Positions 35,187 through 46,328 of a stretch of 64,000 bases of DNA are shown in pieces; within the stretch, counting starts at the first letter, position 1; every line of letters begins with the position of its first letter. The notes below the pieces were generated by a model, which worked only from the letters and a program-made list of their open reading frames with translations, was not told the origin of the DNA and made no database searches. The DNA comes from Aquamicrobium defluvii (lineage in GTDB: Bacteria > Pseudomonadota > Alphaproteobacteria > Rhizobiales > Rhizobiaceae). The position numbers were made by a program, and so were the translations under genes. The stretch lies in the NCBI RefSeq assembly GCF_004363725.1, contig NZ_SNZF01000005.1, forward strand, positions 62,001-126,000. Direction: 5' to 3'.

Positions 35187-36958
35187 TGGACAAGGGGCAG
35201 CCCGCAAAAGAGCGCATCGGAAAGCGGTTCCTGAACAGCAGCAAGGGCAATTTCGCGGTGATGACAGCTCTCACCCTGCCCTTCGCCATCGTGCTCACCG
35301 CCTTCGCCGTCGATGAAGGCTCGCTCTATACCGAACGTCGCCATGCGCAGGCCATAACCGATATCGCAGCCATCGCAGCCACGAGCAATATTAGCAAGGC
35401 GGAAGCAGCGGTAGCGGCGGCTTTCGCCGACAACGGGCTCGGTCAGGTTCTGGTTCGCGGTCCCGGAAACACCACCGAACCCTCGCCGAACCGCCCGGTG
35501 GCCGATGTCGTTCGCGGCCGTTACACGCCCGACCCGTCCAGGGAGCGTTCCAGTCGCTTCGAACCCGGCAAGCAGCCTTACAATGCCGTACAGGTTTCAC
35601 TGAGCAAGATCGGCAGCCTCTATTTCGGAGGCAGCGTCATGCCTGCCCCGGTTATCGGCACCACCGCCATTGCCAGCACCACGACAGAGGCCGCCTTCTC
35701 CGTAGGCTCACGTCTGCTCAATCTCGACCGCGGATTGGCAAATGCCCTGCTCGGGGCGCTGCTTGGCGGCAATGTCAACCTCAGCATCATGGACTACAAC
35801 GCACTGGCATCGGCCGATGTGAGCGTTCTGTCGTTCCTCGATGCTTTAGCCATACGCACGGGGGTCACCGCCGGCACCTATTCCGATCTGTTGGCCGCGA
35901 AAGCCACGGTCGGGGAGATCGCGTCTGCCATGGCCGACGTTCCCGGTCTCGACAACGTCAGCCGCATTGCGCTGCAAACGCTGGGTGCGCAGTCCAGCGC
36001 CAGTCTGTTCGTGTCGCTCAACGCGCTGATCGACCTCGGCTCCGTAGGCAAGCTCGGCATCGGTCAGCGCCCTGCCGGTCTGGACATAATGGCCAATGTG
36101 CTTTCCATGCTGACCGCCAGCCTGGCAATCGCCAATGGCGAACATATGGTCGACGCCAGTCTGGGCGGCACGCTGCCGGGTCTCGGCGGCCTCAAACTCA
36201 AGATCGCAATCGGCGAGCCACCCCAGCGCTCGCCATGGCTGGCGGTAGGCGAAGAGGGAAAGGTCGTGCGAACGGCCCAGACGCGCGTAAGCCTCGTCGC
36301 CACCGTCAGCCCTCTTGCGACCAACCTCGGCGGCGGCATCCATCTTCTGTCGATCAACCTGCCGCTGCATGTCGAGGTCGCCTATGCCGAGGCACGGCTG
36401 AAGTCGATCGAATGCCCGACCGGTCGGCCGGAAAGCCTCAAGGTAAAGGTCGACGCCACTCCCGGCATTGCCGAAGTATACATCGCGGAAGCCTATGGCT
36501 CCGGCTTCGCCGACTTCACCCGCAAACTGCTTTTCCGTCCCGTGGCGGTGGCCGACGTAAGCCTCAATATCCTGTTCGTCATCAAGCTCGATCTGCTCAA
36601 GATCAAGGGCTACGCACATGCCAGGATGGGCAACACAACCCCCGTCCCCCTCACCTTCACCCATGCCGATATTCTGAGCAAAACCGCGAAAACGGCCACC
36701 ACCAGCGATTATACGCAATCGCTCACATCCAGCCTGATCGACGATCTCAGCCTTTCAGTCGAGCCGCTTGGACTGCCGATCGACATCGGCTGGCTTCTTG
36801 GCGTGGTCAAGACGCCTGTGAAACTGTCCCTTGGCGCTGTCACGCCGGCAGTGGACAAGCTGCTCTACAATCTGCTCAGCCTTCTGGGCGTCAGTCTCGG
36901 GCAAGCCGACGTGCGCGTCACCGGGGCCACATGCGGGCGTTCCGTTCTGGTGCAGTAA
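35183..36958 (+). CDS. TadG-like (Tad domain) membrane protein
   Basis: A 591-residue protein beginning MMDKGQ. The N-terminal Tad domain has GNFAVMTALTLPFAIVLTAFAVDEGSLYTERRHAQAITDIAAIAA, the TadG/Flp-associated anchor and helix. A long extracytoplasmic region follows, rich in Leu/Ala/Val beta-like repeats and lacking a recognisable von Willebrand A MIDAS motif. It overlaps tadE (ATGATG, stop TGA), with GGGAGGA just upstream; either the ATG at 35183 or the one at 35186 can serve. Function is inferred as pilus or surface-structure assembly. It ends eight bases before the convergent phosphoglucomutase gene. Confidence 0.8.
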   Translation: MMDKGQPAKERIGKRFLNSSKGNFAVMTALTLPFAIVLTAFAVDEGSLYTERRHAQAITDIAAIAATSNISKAEAAVAAAFADNGLGQVLVRGPGNTTEPSPNRPVADVVRGRYTPDPSRERSSRFEPGKQPYNAVQVSLSKIGSLYFGGSVMPAPVIGTTAIASTTTEAAFSVGSRLLNLDRGLANALLGALLGGNVNLSIMDYNALASADVSVLSFLDALAIRTGVTAGTYSDLLAAKATVGEIASAMADVPGLDNVSRIALQTLGAQSSASLFVSLNALIDLGSVGKLGIGQRPAGLDIMANVLSMLTASLAIANGEHMVDASLGGTLPGLGGLKLKIAIGEPPQRSPWLAVGEEGKVVRTAQTRVSLVATVSPLATNLGGGIHLLSINLPLHVEVAYAEARLKSIECPTGRPESLKVKVDATPGIAEVYIAEAYGSGFADFTRKLLFRPVAVADVSLNILFVIKLDLLKIKGYAHARMGNTTPVPLTFTHADILSKTAKTATTSDYTQSLTSSLIDDLSLSVEPLGLPIDIGWLLGVVKTPVKLSLGAVTPAVDKLLYNLLSLLGVSLGQADVRVTGATCGRSVLVQ

Positions 36959-36965
36959 CTTTCAC

Positions 36966-39492
<2,527 letters not shown>

Positions 39493-39493
<1 letters not shown>

Positions 39494-40575
39494 CAGCCGG
39501 CCACCTTCCTGATCCACTGGTCCACCGTGACGGCGGCGATGATCAGCACGCCGATGAGCAGATAGGTCCATTGCGGGTCCGTGCCGATCAGGCGCAGCGC
39601 CAGCGAGAACACGCCGACGATCAGCGCGCCGAACAGCATGCCGAGGATGGAACCGCGCCCGCCGAACAGCGATATGCCGCCGATCACCACCGCCGTGATG
39701 GATTCGATATTGGCGAACTGGCCGGAGGTCGGCGACACCGAGCCCAGCCGGCCGATCAGCGCCCAGCCCGCCAGCGCGCAGATCAGCCCGGCCAGCACAT
39801 AGACCGACAACAGCATGCGGTTGACGTTGACGCCCGAAAGTTCCGCCGCCTCCGGGTCGTCGCCCACGGCGTATACGTGCCGGCCCCATGCCGTGTGGTT
39901 GAGCACGTGCCAGAGCACCAGAACCAGCACGACCATGGCGATGACGCCATAGGTGAAGACGGCGTTGCCGATGCGGATATTGTTGCCGAACCATTGCAGA
40001 AGCGGCGCCTGCGCCTCGATGTCCTGCGCGCGTATGGTTTCATTGGCCGAATACAGGAAGTTGGCGGCCAGGATGATCTGCCAGGTGCCAAGCGTGACGA
40101 TGAAGGGCGGCAGCTTGACCTGTGCAACCAGCCAGCCGTTGAGGAAGCCGCAGGCGGCACCGACGCCGAAGCCGCACAGGATGGCGACCGGCGCCGGCAG
40201 GCCGTAACGGAAGGTGAACTGGCCCATCACCACCGAGGTCAGCACCATGATGGCGCCGACCGAGAGGTCGATGCCGGCGGTCAGGATCACCAGGGTCTGC
40301 GCCGCGCCGATGATGCCGACGATCGCCACCTGCTGGAGGATGAGCGTCATCGAGAATGGCGAAAAGAAACGCGAGCCGATAACGAAGGCGAAGACCGCCA
40401 GCGAGGCGATGAGCACGATCAGCGGCACCGCCGCCGGGCTCGAATGCAGGAAATGCTGGAGCCGCTCCACCGCCGTCCGGTCGTGGCTCTCGAACTGCGC
40501 CACAGCCGTGTCGCTGCCCGCCAGAACCTTCTCGAACTCCTGCGGCTGCCCGCCGCGTGCCGACGCCTCGGTCAT
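39493..40575 (-). CDS. frcC: Sugar ABC transporter permease (FrcC-like)
   Basis: A 360-residue inner-membrane protein with a cytoplasmic N-terminal extension of about 50 residues, then around nine to ten hydrophobic helices. The LTAGIDLSVGAIM and GRHVYAVGDDPEAAELSG motifs are characteristic of carbohydrate-uptake transporter 2 (RbsC-like) permeases. The ribosome site GGGGAGGAG is strong. The stop overlaps the ATPase start by one base. The N-terminal extension and gene order match FrcC of Sinorhizobium meliloti. Confidence 0.87.
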
Positions 40576-40659
40576 CCGGCTCTCCTCCCCGGAGCGCTTT
40601 CACCTGAGGCGCACGGATTTCCCGCGCGCCCCGCGATAGTGTGCCCAGGCACGGTCAGA

Positions 40660-41691
40660 TCAACCCCAGCACAGTTCCAGCCCCTTCTGGACATCGATGG
40701 AGTCGACGCCCCCGACCGGCCTGGCCGTGACCAGCGCCACGCCCGTGTCGACGAAGCTCTTGCCTTCCGTGGCCTCCGGCTTCTCACCGGTCTCCGCGAA
40801 CTTCTTGATCGCCTCGATGCCGAGCGAAGCCATCAGCAGCGGATATTGCTGGGAGGTCGCGCCGATGACACCCGCCTCGACATTCTTGACGCCGGGGCAG
40901 CCGCCGTCGACCGAGACGATCAGCACATTGCTTTCCATGCCGACCGCCTTCAGCGCCTCATAGGCCCCGGCCGCCGCCGGTTCGTTGATGGTATGGACGA
41001 CATTTATCGAGGGGTCCTTCTGGAGCAGGTTCTCCATGGCCTTGCGGCCGCCTTCCTCGTTGCCGTTGGTGACATCGTGTCCGACGATGCGCGCATCGTC
41101 TTCGTCACCGATGCGGTTGATGTCCTTGGTGTCGATGCCGAAACCCTTCATGAAGCCCTGGTTGCGCAGCACGTCGACAGTGGGCTGGGAAGGCGTCAGG
41201 TTGAGGAAGGCGATCTTCGCATCCTTTGCGCCCTCGCCCAGCGTCGCCGCCGCCCATTTGCCGACCAGTTCGCCGGCCAGCAGGTTGTCGGTGGCGAAGG
41301 TGGCGTCGGCGGCATCCGCCGGTTCCAGCGGCGTATCCAGCGCGATGACGAGAATGCCCGCGTCGCGCGCCTTCTTGATCGAAGGCACGATGCCGGCCGT
41401 GTCGGAGGCGGTGATGAGGATGCCCCTGGCGCCGTCGGCGATGCAGCTTTCGATGGCCGCCACCTGGCTTTCGCTGTCGCCGTCGATCTTGCCAGCATAG
41501 GATTTCAGGTTGATGCCCAGTTCCTGCGCCTTGGCGGTCGCGCCTTCCTTCATCTTGACGAAGAAGGGATTGGTGTCGGTCTTGGTGATCAGGCAGGCGC
41601 CCACCTCCTGAGCCGAGGCTGGCGCGGCAAGCGCGGCGACGCCAAAAGCGGTCGCGCAAAACAGAGCGGTTTTCAACGCGGAAATCGTCAT
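40660..41691 (-). CDS. frcB: Periplasmic sugar-binding protein (FrcB-like)
   Basis: A 343-residue protein with a signal peptide cleaved after ASA (about residue 26). The mature part is a Peripla_BP_4-type sugar-binding protein ([52 protein letters not shown]). The start is ATG 41691 with GGGAGGA four bases upstream; the longer in-frame extension is not conserved. It is the first gene of frcBCA. The substrate is probably fructose (or mannose/ribose), judged from the match to FrcB and from the divergent ROK regulator plus PfkB kinase. Confidence 0.88.
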   Translation of the reverse strand: MTISALKTALFCATAFGVAALAAPASAQEVGACLITKTDTNPFFVKMKEGATAKAQELGINLKSYAGKIDGDSESQVAAIESCIADGARGILITASDTAGIVPSIKKARDAGILVIALDTPLEPADAADATFATDNLLAGELVGKWAAATLGEGAKDAKIAFLNLTPSQPTVDVLRNQGFMKGFGIDTKDINRIGDEDDARIVGHDVTNGNEEGGRKAMENLLQKDPSINVVHTINEPAAAGAYEALKAVGMESNVLIVSVDGGCPGVKNVEAGVIGATSQQYPLLMASLGIEAIKKFAETGEKPEATEGKSFVDTGVALVTARPVGGVDSIDVQKGLELCWG

Positions 41692-41806
41692 TCCATCCTC
41701 CCAGATGACTATGGCTCCGGACAAAATCCGGGCCATGATGCGAGCGCTCACGCTGCCTCCCAGCCGCGCCCTCAGCGCAAAACCAAACACAGGTTGCGGA
41801 GGGCTG

Positions 41807-41838
41807 TCAATAATTAAATCACTCTTATTTATTATTGA
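41807..41838. promoter_or_regulatory. Operator-like inverted repeat between frcB and the ROK regulator
   Basis: TCAATAAT (41807-41814) and ATTATTGA (41831-41838) are perfect 8-base half-sites in an AT-rich spacer, located in the divergent promoter region. This is the expected place for the ROK repressor to control both its own gene and frcBCA. Confidence 0.6.
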
Positions 41839-41901
41839 CACCATTGCGCCGATTTAACATTCTTGCCAAAGGACGGGAGATTTGGCGGGAGACCTGTTAC
41901 G

Positions 41902-43128
41902 GTGGAAACCGGCACTGCAAAGCATGGCTCGCCCGAGGCGGCGGAAAGCCGTTTCCACCGTGGCACCAACCAGAGTGGAATGCGCGACCACAACGAGCGG
42001 CTCGTGCTGTCGCTCGTGCGCCTGCATGGCAGCCTGTCAAAGTCAGATATTGCGCGCATGACCGGCCTTTCCGCGCAAACCGTGTCGGTCATCATGCGGG
42101 AGCTGGAGCATGACGGGCTTCTTCTGAAACAGGCGCCGCAGCGCGGCAAGATCGGCCAGCCTTCGGTTCCCATGTCGCTCAATCCGGACGGCGCCTTCTT
42201 CATCGGCCTCAAGATCGGCCGGCGCAGTTCCGATCTGGTGCTGATCGATTTCCTCGGCACACCGCGCGCCTCCCTCCAGCTCTCCTATCGCTACCCTGTT
42301 CCGCGCGACACGGTGGAGTTCGTTTCGACGGGCATGCAGAAGCTGCGTGGCAGCCTCACCGCATCGCAGCACAAGCGCATTGCCGGCCTCGGCATCGCCA
42401 TGCCGTTCGAGCTGTGGAGCTGGGCCGATACGGCTGGCGCACCGCGCGAAGTGATGGACGAGTGGCGTCACCGCGACATGCGCACGGAAATCCAGCTCCT
42501 GTGCGATTTTCCGGTCTATCTGCAAAACGACGCCACCTCCGCCTGCGGGGCCGAACTGGTATTCGGCCAGACGGGTGCGCTGCGCGACTTCGTCTATTTC
42601 TACATCGGCGCCTTTGCCGGGGGTGGCATCGTGCTCGACGGTCGTCTCTACAGCGGCCCGACCGGCAATGCCGGCGCGCTTGGCTCCATGCTGGTGCCCG
42701 ACAACGGCAACAGGCCGACCCAGCTCATCGACATCGCGTCCATCGCGGTTCTTGAAAAACGGCTCAACGCAAGAGGCATCGAGGCCCCGCATCTTTGGAC
42801 CACGCCGGAAGAATGGGGCGATCTGGGGCCTGCCGTCGACGAGTGGATTGAAGATGCAGCCGCCGCGCTCGCCTACGCCATAGCTTCGTCAACCGCCGTT
42901 ATCGACTTCGAAGCCGCGGTCATCGACGGCTGGATGCCTGCTGCCGTCAGGGGGCGGCTGGTCGAGGCCGTGCGCGAGGCCATCCGGCGAATCGATGCCG
43001 AGGGCCTGCTTCTGCCGCGCATCCGGGAGGGAACGGTCGGCGTTCATGCCCGTGCGCTGGGAGCGGCCAGCCTGCCGCTGTCGGAGCGTTTCCTGATCGG
43101 CCCCACCATTCCCGCGCGCGGCACCTGA
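41902..43128 (+). CDS. ROK family transcriptional regulator (FrcR-like)
   Basis: A 408-residue regulator. An N-terminal winged helix-turn-helix (about residues 40-85: LSKSDIARMTGLSAQTVSVIMRELEHDGLL) is followed by a ROK sugar-kinase-like domain (IGLKIGRRSSDLVLIDFLG, GLGIAMPFE, FYIGAFAGGGIVLDG, PTGNAGALGS). The usual zinc-binding CxCGxxGC motif of ROK is not visible, common in sugar-specific regulators. The GTG at 41902 has GGGAGA at about ten bases; a TTG at 41863 gives a longer form. It is divergent from frcBCA and followed by the PfkB kinase, like frcR in S. meliloti. Confidence 0.87.
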   Translation: METGTAKHGSPEAAESRFHRGTNQSGMRDHNERLVLSLVRLHGSLSKSDIARMTGLSAQTVSVIMRELEHDGLLLKQAPQRGKIGQPSVPMSLNPDGAFFIGLKIGRRSSDLVLIDFLGTPRASLQLSYRYPVPRDTVEFVSTGMQKLRGSLTASQHKRIAGLGIAMPFELWSWADTAGAPREVMDEWRHRDMRTEIQLLCDFPVYLQNDATSACGAELVFGQTGALRDFVYFYIGAFAGGGIVLDGRLYSGPTGNAGALGSMLVPDNGNRPTQLIDIASIAVLEKRLNARGIEAPHLWTTPEEWGDLGPAVDEWIEDAAAALAYAIASSTAVIDFEAAVIDGWMPAAVRGRLVEAVREAIRRIDAEGLLLPRIREGTVGVHARALGAASLPLSERFLIGPTIPARGT

Positions 43129-43164
43129 GCGGTCTCGCCCCAAAGCACCACGGAGCGAAGACGC

Positions 43165-44088
43165 ATGATACTCTGCTGCGGCGAGGCCCTGATCGACATG
43201 CTGCCGCGCCATTCCACAGTTGGCGAGACCGCTTTCGCGCCCTATGCCGGCGGTGCCGTGTTCAACACAGCCATCGCACTCGGGCGGCTGGGCGTGAGCA
43301 CCGGCTTCTTTTCCGGCATTTCCAGCGACATGTTCGGCAAGATGCTGTGTAAGGAGCTTGAGGCCAGCAACGTCGACTGCCGCTATCTCCACATTTCCCC
43401 GCGTCCCACCACGCTCGCCTTCGTGCAGCTCGACGACGGGCAGGCCAGCTATATGTTCTACGACGAGAATACAGCCGGCCGCATGCTGACCGAGGCGGAC
43501 CTGCCCGCTTTGGGCAGCGACGTCGAGGCCATGCTTTTCGGAGCCATCAGCCTCATTTCCGAACCCGCCGGCACTGCGTATGAAGCATTCATGCGGCGCG
43601 AGCACGCAAACAGGGTGATGATGCTCGATCCCAACATCAGGCCGAATTTCATACCCGACCGTGCAAAGCACCTCGCCCGCATCGAGGCGATGATGGCCAT
43701 GGCCGATATCGTCAAGCTGTCGGACGAAGATCTCGCATGGTTCGGCCAAACCGCTTCGCCGGAGGAGTTCGTCGGGTCGTGGCTGGCCCGTGGCCCCGGC
43801 CTGATTATCCTGACGCATGGCAGCAAGGGGGCGAGCGGCTATACGCGGGCAGGCAAGGTGTCTGTCACACCGCCTCCAGCCGATGTGGTGGACACGGTCG
43901 GTGCCGGCGACACTTTCAACGCCGGGGTGCTCGCATCCCTTTGCGAACAGAAGCTGCTGACAAAAGCTGCGATCGCCTCGCTCTCCGGCGAACATCTGCG
44001 CACCGCGCTCGACATGGCGGCGCGCGCTGCCGCCGTCACCGTTTCACGCGCCGGGGCAAACCCGCCCTGGCGTCAGGAACTCGGCTGA
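43165..44088 (+). CDS. PfkB-family carbohydrate kinase (fructokinase-like)
   Basis: A 307-residue sugar kinase. The start MILCCGEALIDMLP, AGGAVFNTAIALGRLG and the C-terminal DTVGAGDTFNAGVLASL, with the catalytic Asp in GAGD, define PfkB. It would phosphorylate the sugar brought in by FrcBCA, most likely fructose, in the cytoplasm. It lies 36 bases after the ROK regulator on the same strand and is probably co-transcribed with it, as frcK is in S. meliloti. The substrate is inferred from context. Confidence 0.87.
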   Translation: MILCCGEALIDMLPRHSTVGETAFAPYAGGAVFNTAIALGRLGVSTGFFSGISSDMFGKMLCKELEASNVDCRYLHISPRPTTLAFVQLDDGQASYMFYDENTAGRMLTEADLPALGSDVEAMLFGAISLISEPAGTAYEAFMRREHANRVMMLDPNIRPNFIPDRAKHLARIEAMMAMADIVKLSDEDLAWFGQTASPEEFVGSWLARGPGLIILTHGSKGASGYTRAGKVSVTPPPADVVDTVGAGDTFNAGVLASLCEQKLLTKAAIASLSGEHLRTALDMAARAAAVTVSRAGANPPWRQELG

Positions 44089-44231
44089 TTTCGAAAGTCA
44101 TCAAATTTCAGCCGCACTGTGGCAGCGAAATGTGATTCTGGCCGCATGGATCGCCGGGACTTGCGCCTTCCCCGGGCACGTCAACTCTGGTACTTGCGCC
44201 CTGTTAACGGCTCATCCGCATTGGAGCAATC

Positions 44232-45371
44232 ATGCAGTTCATCGATCTCAACGCACAGCGCGAACGCATCCGCGACCGGCTCAAAGCCGCCATCGACCGC
44301 GTCGTTGACGATGGCCGTTACATTCTGGGGCCGCAGGTTGCGGAACTGGAACAGAAACTCGCCGACTATGTGGGCACGAAACATGTCGTTGCCTGTGCCA
44401 ACGGCACCGATGCGCTGCTGCTGCCGCTCTATGCCTCCGGCATCGGGCGCGGCGACGCCGTGTTCGTGCCGAGCTTCACCTTTGCCGCGACGGCCGAGGT
44501 GGTAGCGCTCGCCAAGGCCGAGCCCGTCTTCGTCGACGTCGATCCCGACACCTACAACATCGACATCGCCAGCCTTGAGGCGGCAATCGAGATGGTCAAG
44601 AAGGAGGGGCGCCTGCAACCGAAGGCGATCATCCCGGTCGACCTGTTCGGCCTCTGCGCCGACTATGACGCCATCATGCAGATCGCCAAACGCGAGAACC
44701 TGCTTGTGATCGAGGACGCCGCCCAGTCGATCGGCGGGTCTGCGGAGGGCGGAATGTGCGGCGCGTTCGGCCATGTCGCCGGAACCAGCTTCTACCCGGC
44801 CAAGCCCCTCGGCTGCTACGGGGATGGCGGCGCCATGTTCACCAACGACGGCGACCTTGCCGAGCGCCTGCGCTCCTTCGCCTTCCATGGCAAGGGCGAA
44901 ACCCAGTACGACAATATCCATGTCGGCATCAATTCGCGCCTCGACACGCTTCAGGCGGCGATCCTGATCGAGAAGCTCGCCATCCTGGAAGAAGAGATGG
45001 ACGCCCGCCGCAAGGTGGCAGCACGCTATGCCGACGGGCTCGGCGACATCGTCAAGGCCGCGGCCAATCCCGATCAGGGCCGCTCCGCCTGGGCGCAATA
45101 CGCCATCGAAACACCGAAGCGCGACCGACTGAAGGCGCATTTGCAGGAAAAGGGCATTCCCTCGGTCATCTATTACGTGAAGCCCCTGCACGCGCAGGTC
45201 GCCTATCGCAACTTTCCTCGCACCCCGACCGGGCTTGCCGTGTCGGAGGGCCTGCCGCATCGCATCCTGTGCCTGCCAATGCATCCCTATCTGTCGGAAG
45301 ACGATCAGGACCGCATCATCGAGACGATCCGCAACTATATCGGCTCGAACTCGGCAGCCGCTGCGGAATAG
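44232..45371 (+). CDS. DegT/DnrJ/EryC1/StrS-family sugar aminotransferase
   Basis: A 379-residue fold-type I PLP enzyme. The PLP lysine is in SFYPAKPLGCYGDGG, and ANGTDALLLPL, PVDLFG and GINSRLDTLQAAIL are the usual family segments. Such proteins place an amino group on a nucleotide-linked keto-sugar during lipopolysaccharide or glycan synthesis; sequence features such as IDLNAQRERIRDRL resemble the WlbC/WbpE type. No other sugar-modification gene is adjacent, so the product is not known. It is followed by palindromic repeat elements and then the convergent cysQ. Confidence 0.9.
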   Translation: MQFIDLNAQRERIRDRLKAAIDRVVDDGRYILGPQVAELEQKLADYVGTKHVVACANGTDALLLPLYASGIGRGDAVFVPSFTFAATAEVVALAKAEPVFVDVDPDTYNIDIASLEAAIEMVKKEGRLQPKAIIPVDLFGLCADYDAIMQIAKRENLLVIEDAAQSIGGSAEGGMCGAFGHVAGTSFYPAKPLGCYGDGGAMFTNDGDLAERLRSFAFHGKGETQYDNIHVGINSRLDTLQAAILIEKLAILEEEMDARRKVAARYADGLGDIVKAAANPDQGRSAWAQYAIETPKRDRLKAHLQEKGIPSVIYYVKPLHAQVAYRNFPRTPTGLAVSEGLPHRILCLPMHPYLSEDDQDRIIETIRNYIGSNSAAAAE

Positions 45372-45471
45372 AGCATCGGACCGAAAAGTGTACTCGGTTT
45401 TCGGATTATTCCGATGCTCAAACAAAATGTTAGAGCGTCCTTTGTGCGTCCGAAAGGACGCACGGCGCTCT
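45371..45471. repeat. Two palindromic intergenic repeat elements
   Basis: The first element pairs GAGCATCGGA (45371-45380) with TCCGATGCTC (45410-45419), with an inner CCGAAAA/TTTTCGG. The second pairs AGAGCG (45432) with CGCTCT (45466-45471), with an inner GTGCGTCC/GGACGCAC. A half-copy of the first type recurs at 53422-53456. They lie between convergent genes and may also terminate transcription. Confidence 0.8.
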
Positions 45472-45491
45472 AGCTGCGCAAAGCCGGCCCG

Positions 45492-46328
45492 TCAGGCCGG
45501 CTCCCTCCCCCGCGCGATAAAGAACGGATTGGAGAAATCCACATCGCCGTCGCGATTGCGCTTGCCATAGGCGAGCGGGGCGCCGTCCACGGTTCGCGTC
45601 ATGCCCCCGGCCGCGCGAAGAACGGCGTCGCCGGCGGCGGTGTCCCACTCCATGGTGCGGCTGAAACGGGGATACAGGTCCGCCTCACCGGCAGCCAGCA
45701 GGCAGAACTTCAGCGACGAGCCGACCGAAACGATCTCGGCCATGCCGAGGCGCGCGATGTAGTCTTCCGTCTCGGGCGTATTGTGCGAGCGGCTGGCCAC
45801 CACGGTGGGCGGCATGACCGGATCACGCGCGCCGATACGCTGGCGTGCGCAAATGGTATAGTTGTCACCGACCCACAGCGTTTCCGCCAACCCCGGCCGC
45901 CCCGAGAAAAAACGACCGCTGCACGGGGCAAAGACGACGCCGACTTCCGGAACGCCGTCGCGGATCAGCGCGATATTGACGGTGAAGTCGGCGCGGCGGT
46001 TCACGAATTCCTTGGTTCCATCCAGCGGATCGACCAGAAAGAATTCACGGCCGATCTCGCCCGGACGAATGCCTGCGGAGGTTTCCTCCTCAGCCACGCA
46101 GGCGATATCGGGAAAGCTGGCGCGCAGCCCTTCCAGGATGATGCGCTCGCTCGTCCTGTCGGCCTCTGTCACGGGAGAACTGTCGGCCTTGCTCTCTACT
46201 GTGCAGCCGGCCTTGAAGACACGCATGATCTCGCGCCCTGCTGCGAGCGCGAGCGCCTCGAACAAGGCAAGGACTTGCGTATCGTCAGATTCCGCCGCCG
46301 CTTTCGTACTGGTCCTGGGCAATGTCAC
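45492..46328 (-). CDS. cysQ: 3'(2'),5'-bisphosphate nucleotidase
   Basis: A 278-residue inositol-monophosphatase-fold enzyme that dephosphorylates PAP/PAPS, recycling the by-product of sulfate activation. Metal and substrate motifs are [31 protein letters not shown] and the C-terminal [15 protein letters not shown]. The start GTG 46328 overlaps the end of cysNC by 44 bases, so it is coupled to sulfate activation. It ends next to a palindromic repeat pair. Confidence 0.92.
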   Translation of the reverse strand: MTLPRTSTKAAAESDDTQVLALFEALALAAGREIMRVFKAGCTVESKADSSPVTEADRTSERIILEGLRASFPDIACVAEEETSAGIRPGEIGREFFLVDPLDGTKEFVNRRADFTVNIALIRDGVPEVGVVFAPCSGRFFSGRPGLAETLWVGDNYTICARQRIGARDPVMPPTVVASRSHNTPETEDYIARLGMAEIVSVGSSLKFCLLAAGEADLYPRFSRTMEWDTAAGDAVLRAAGGMTRTVDGAPLAYGKRNRDGDVDFSNPFFIARGREPA

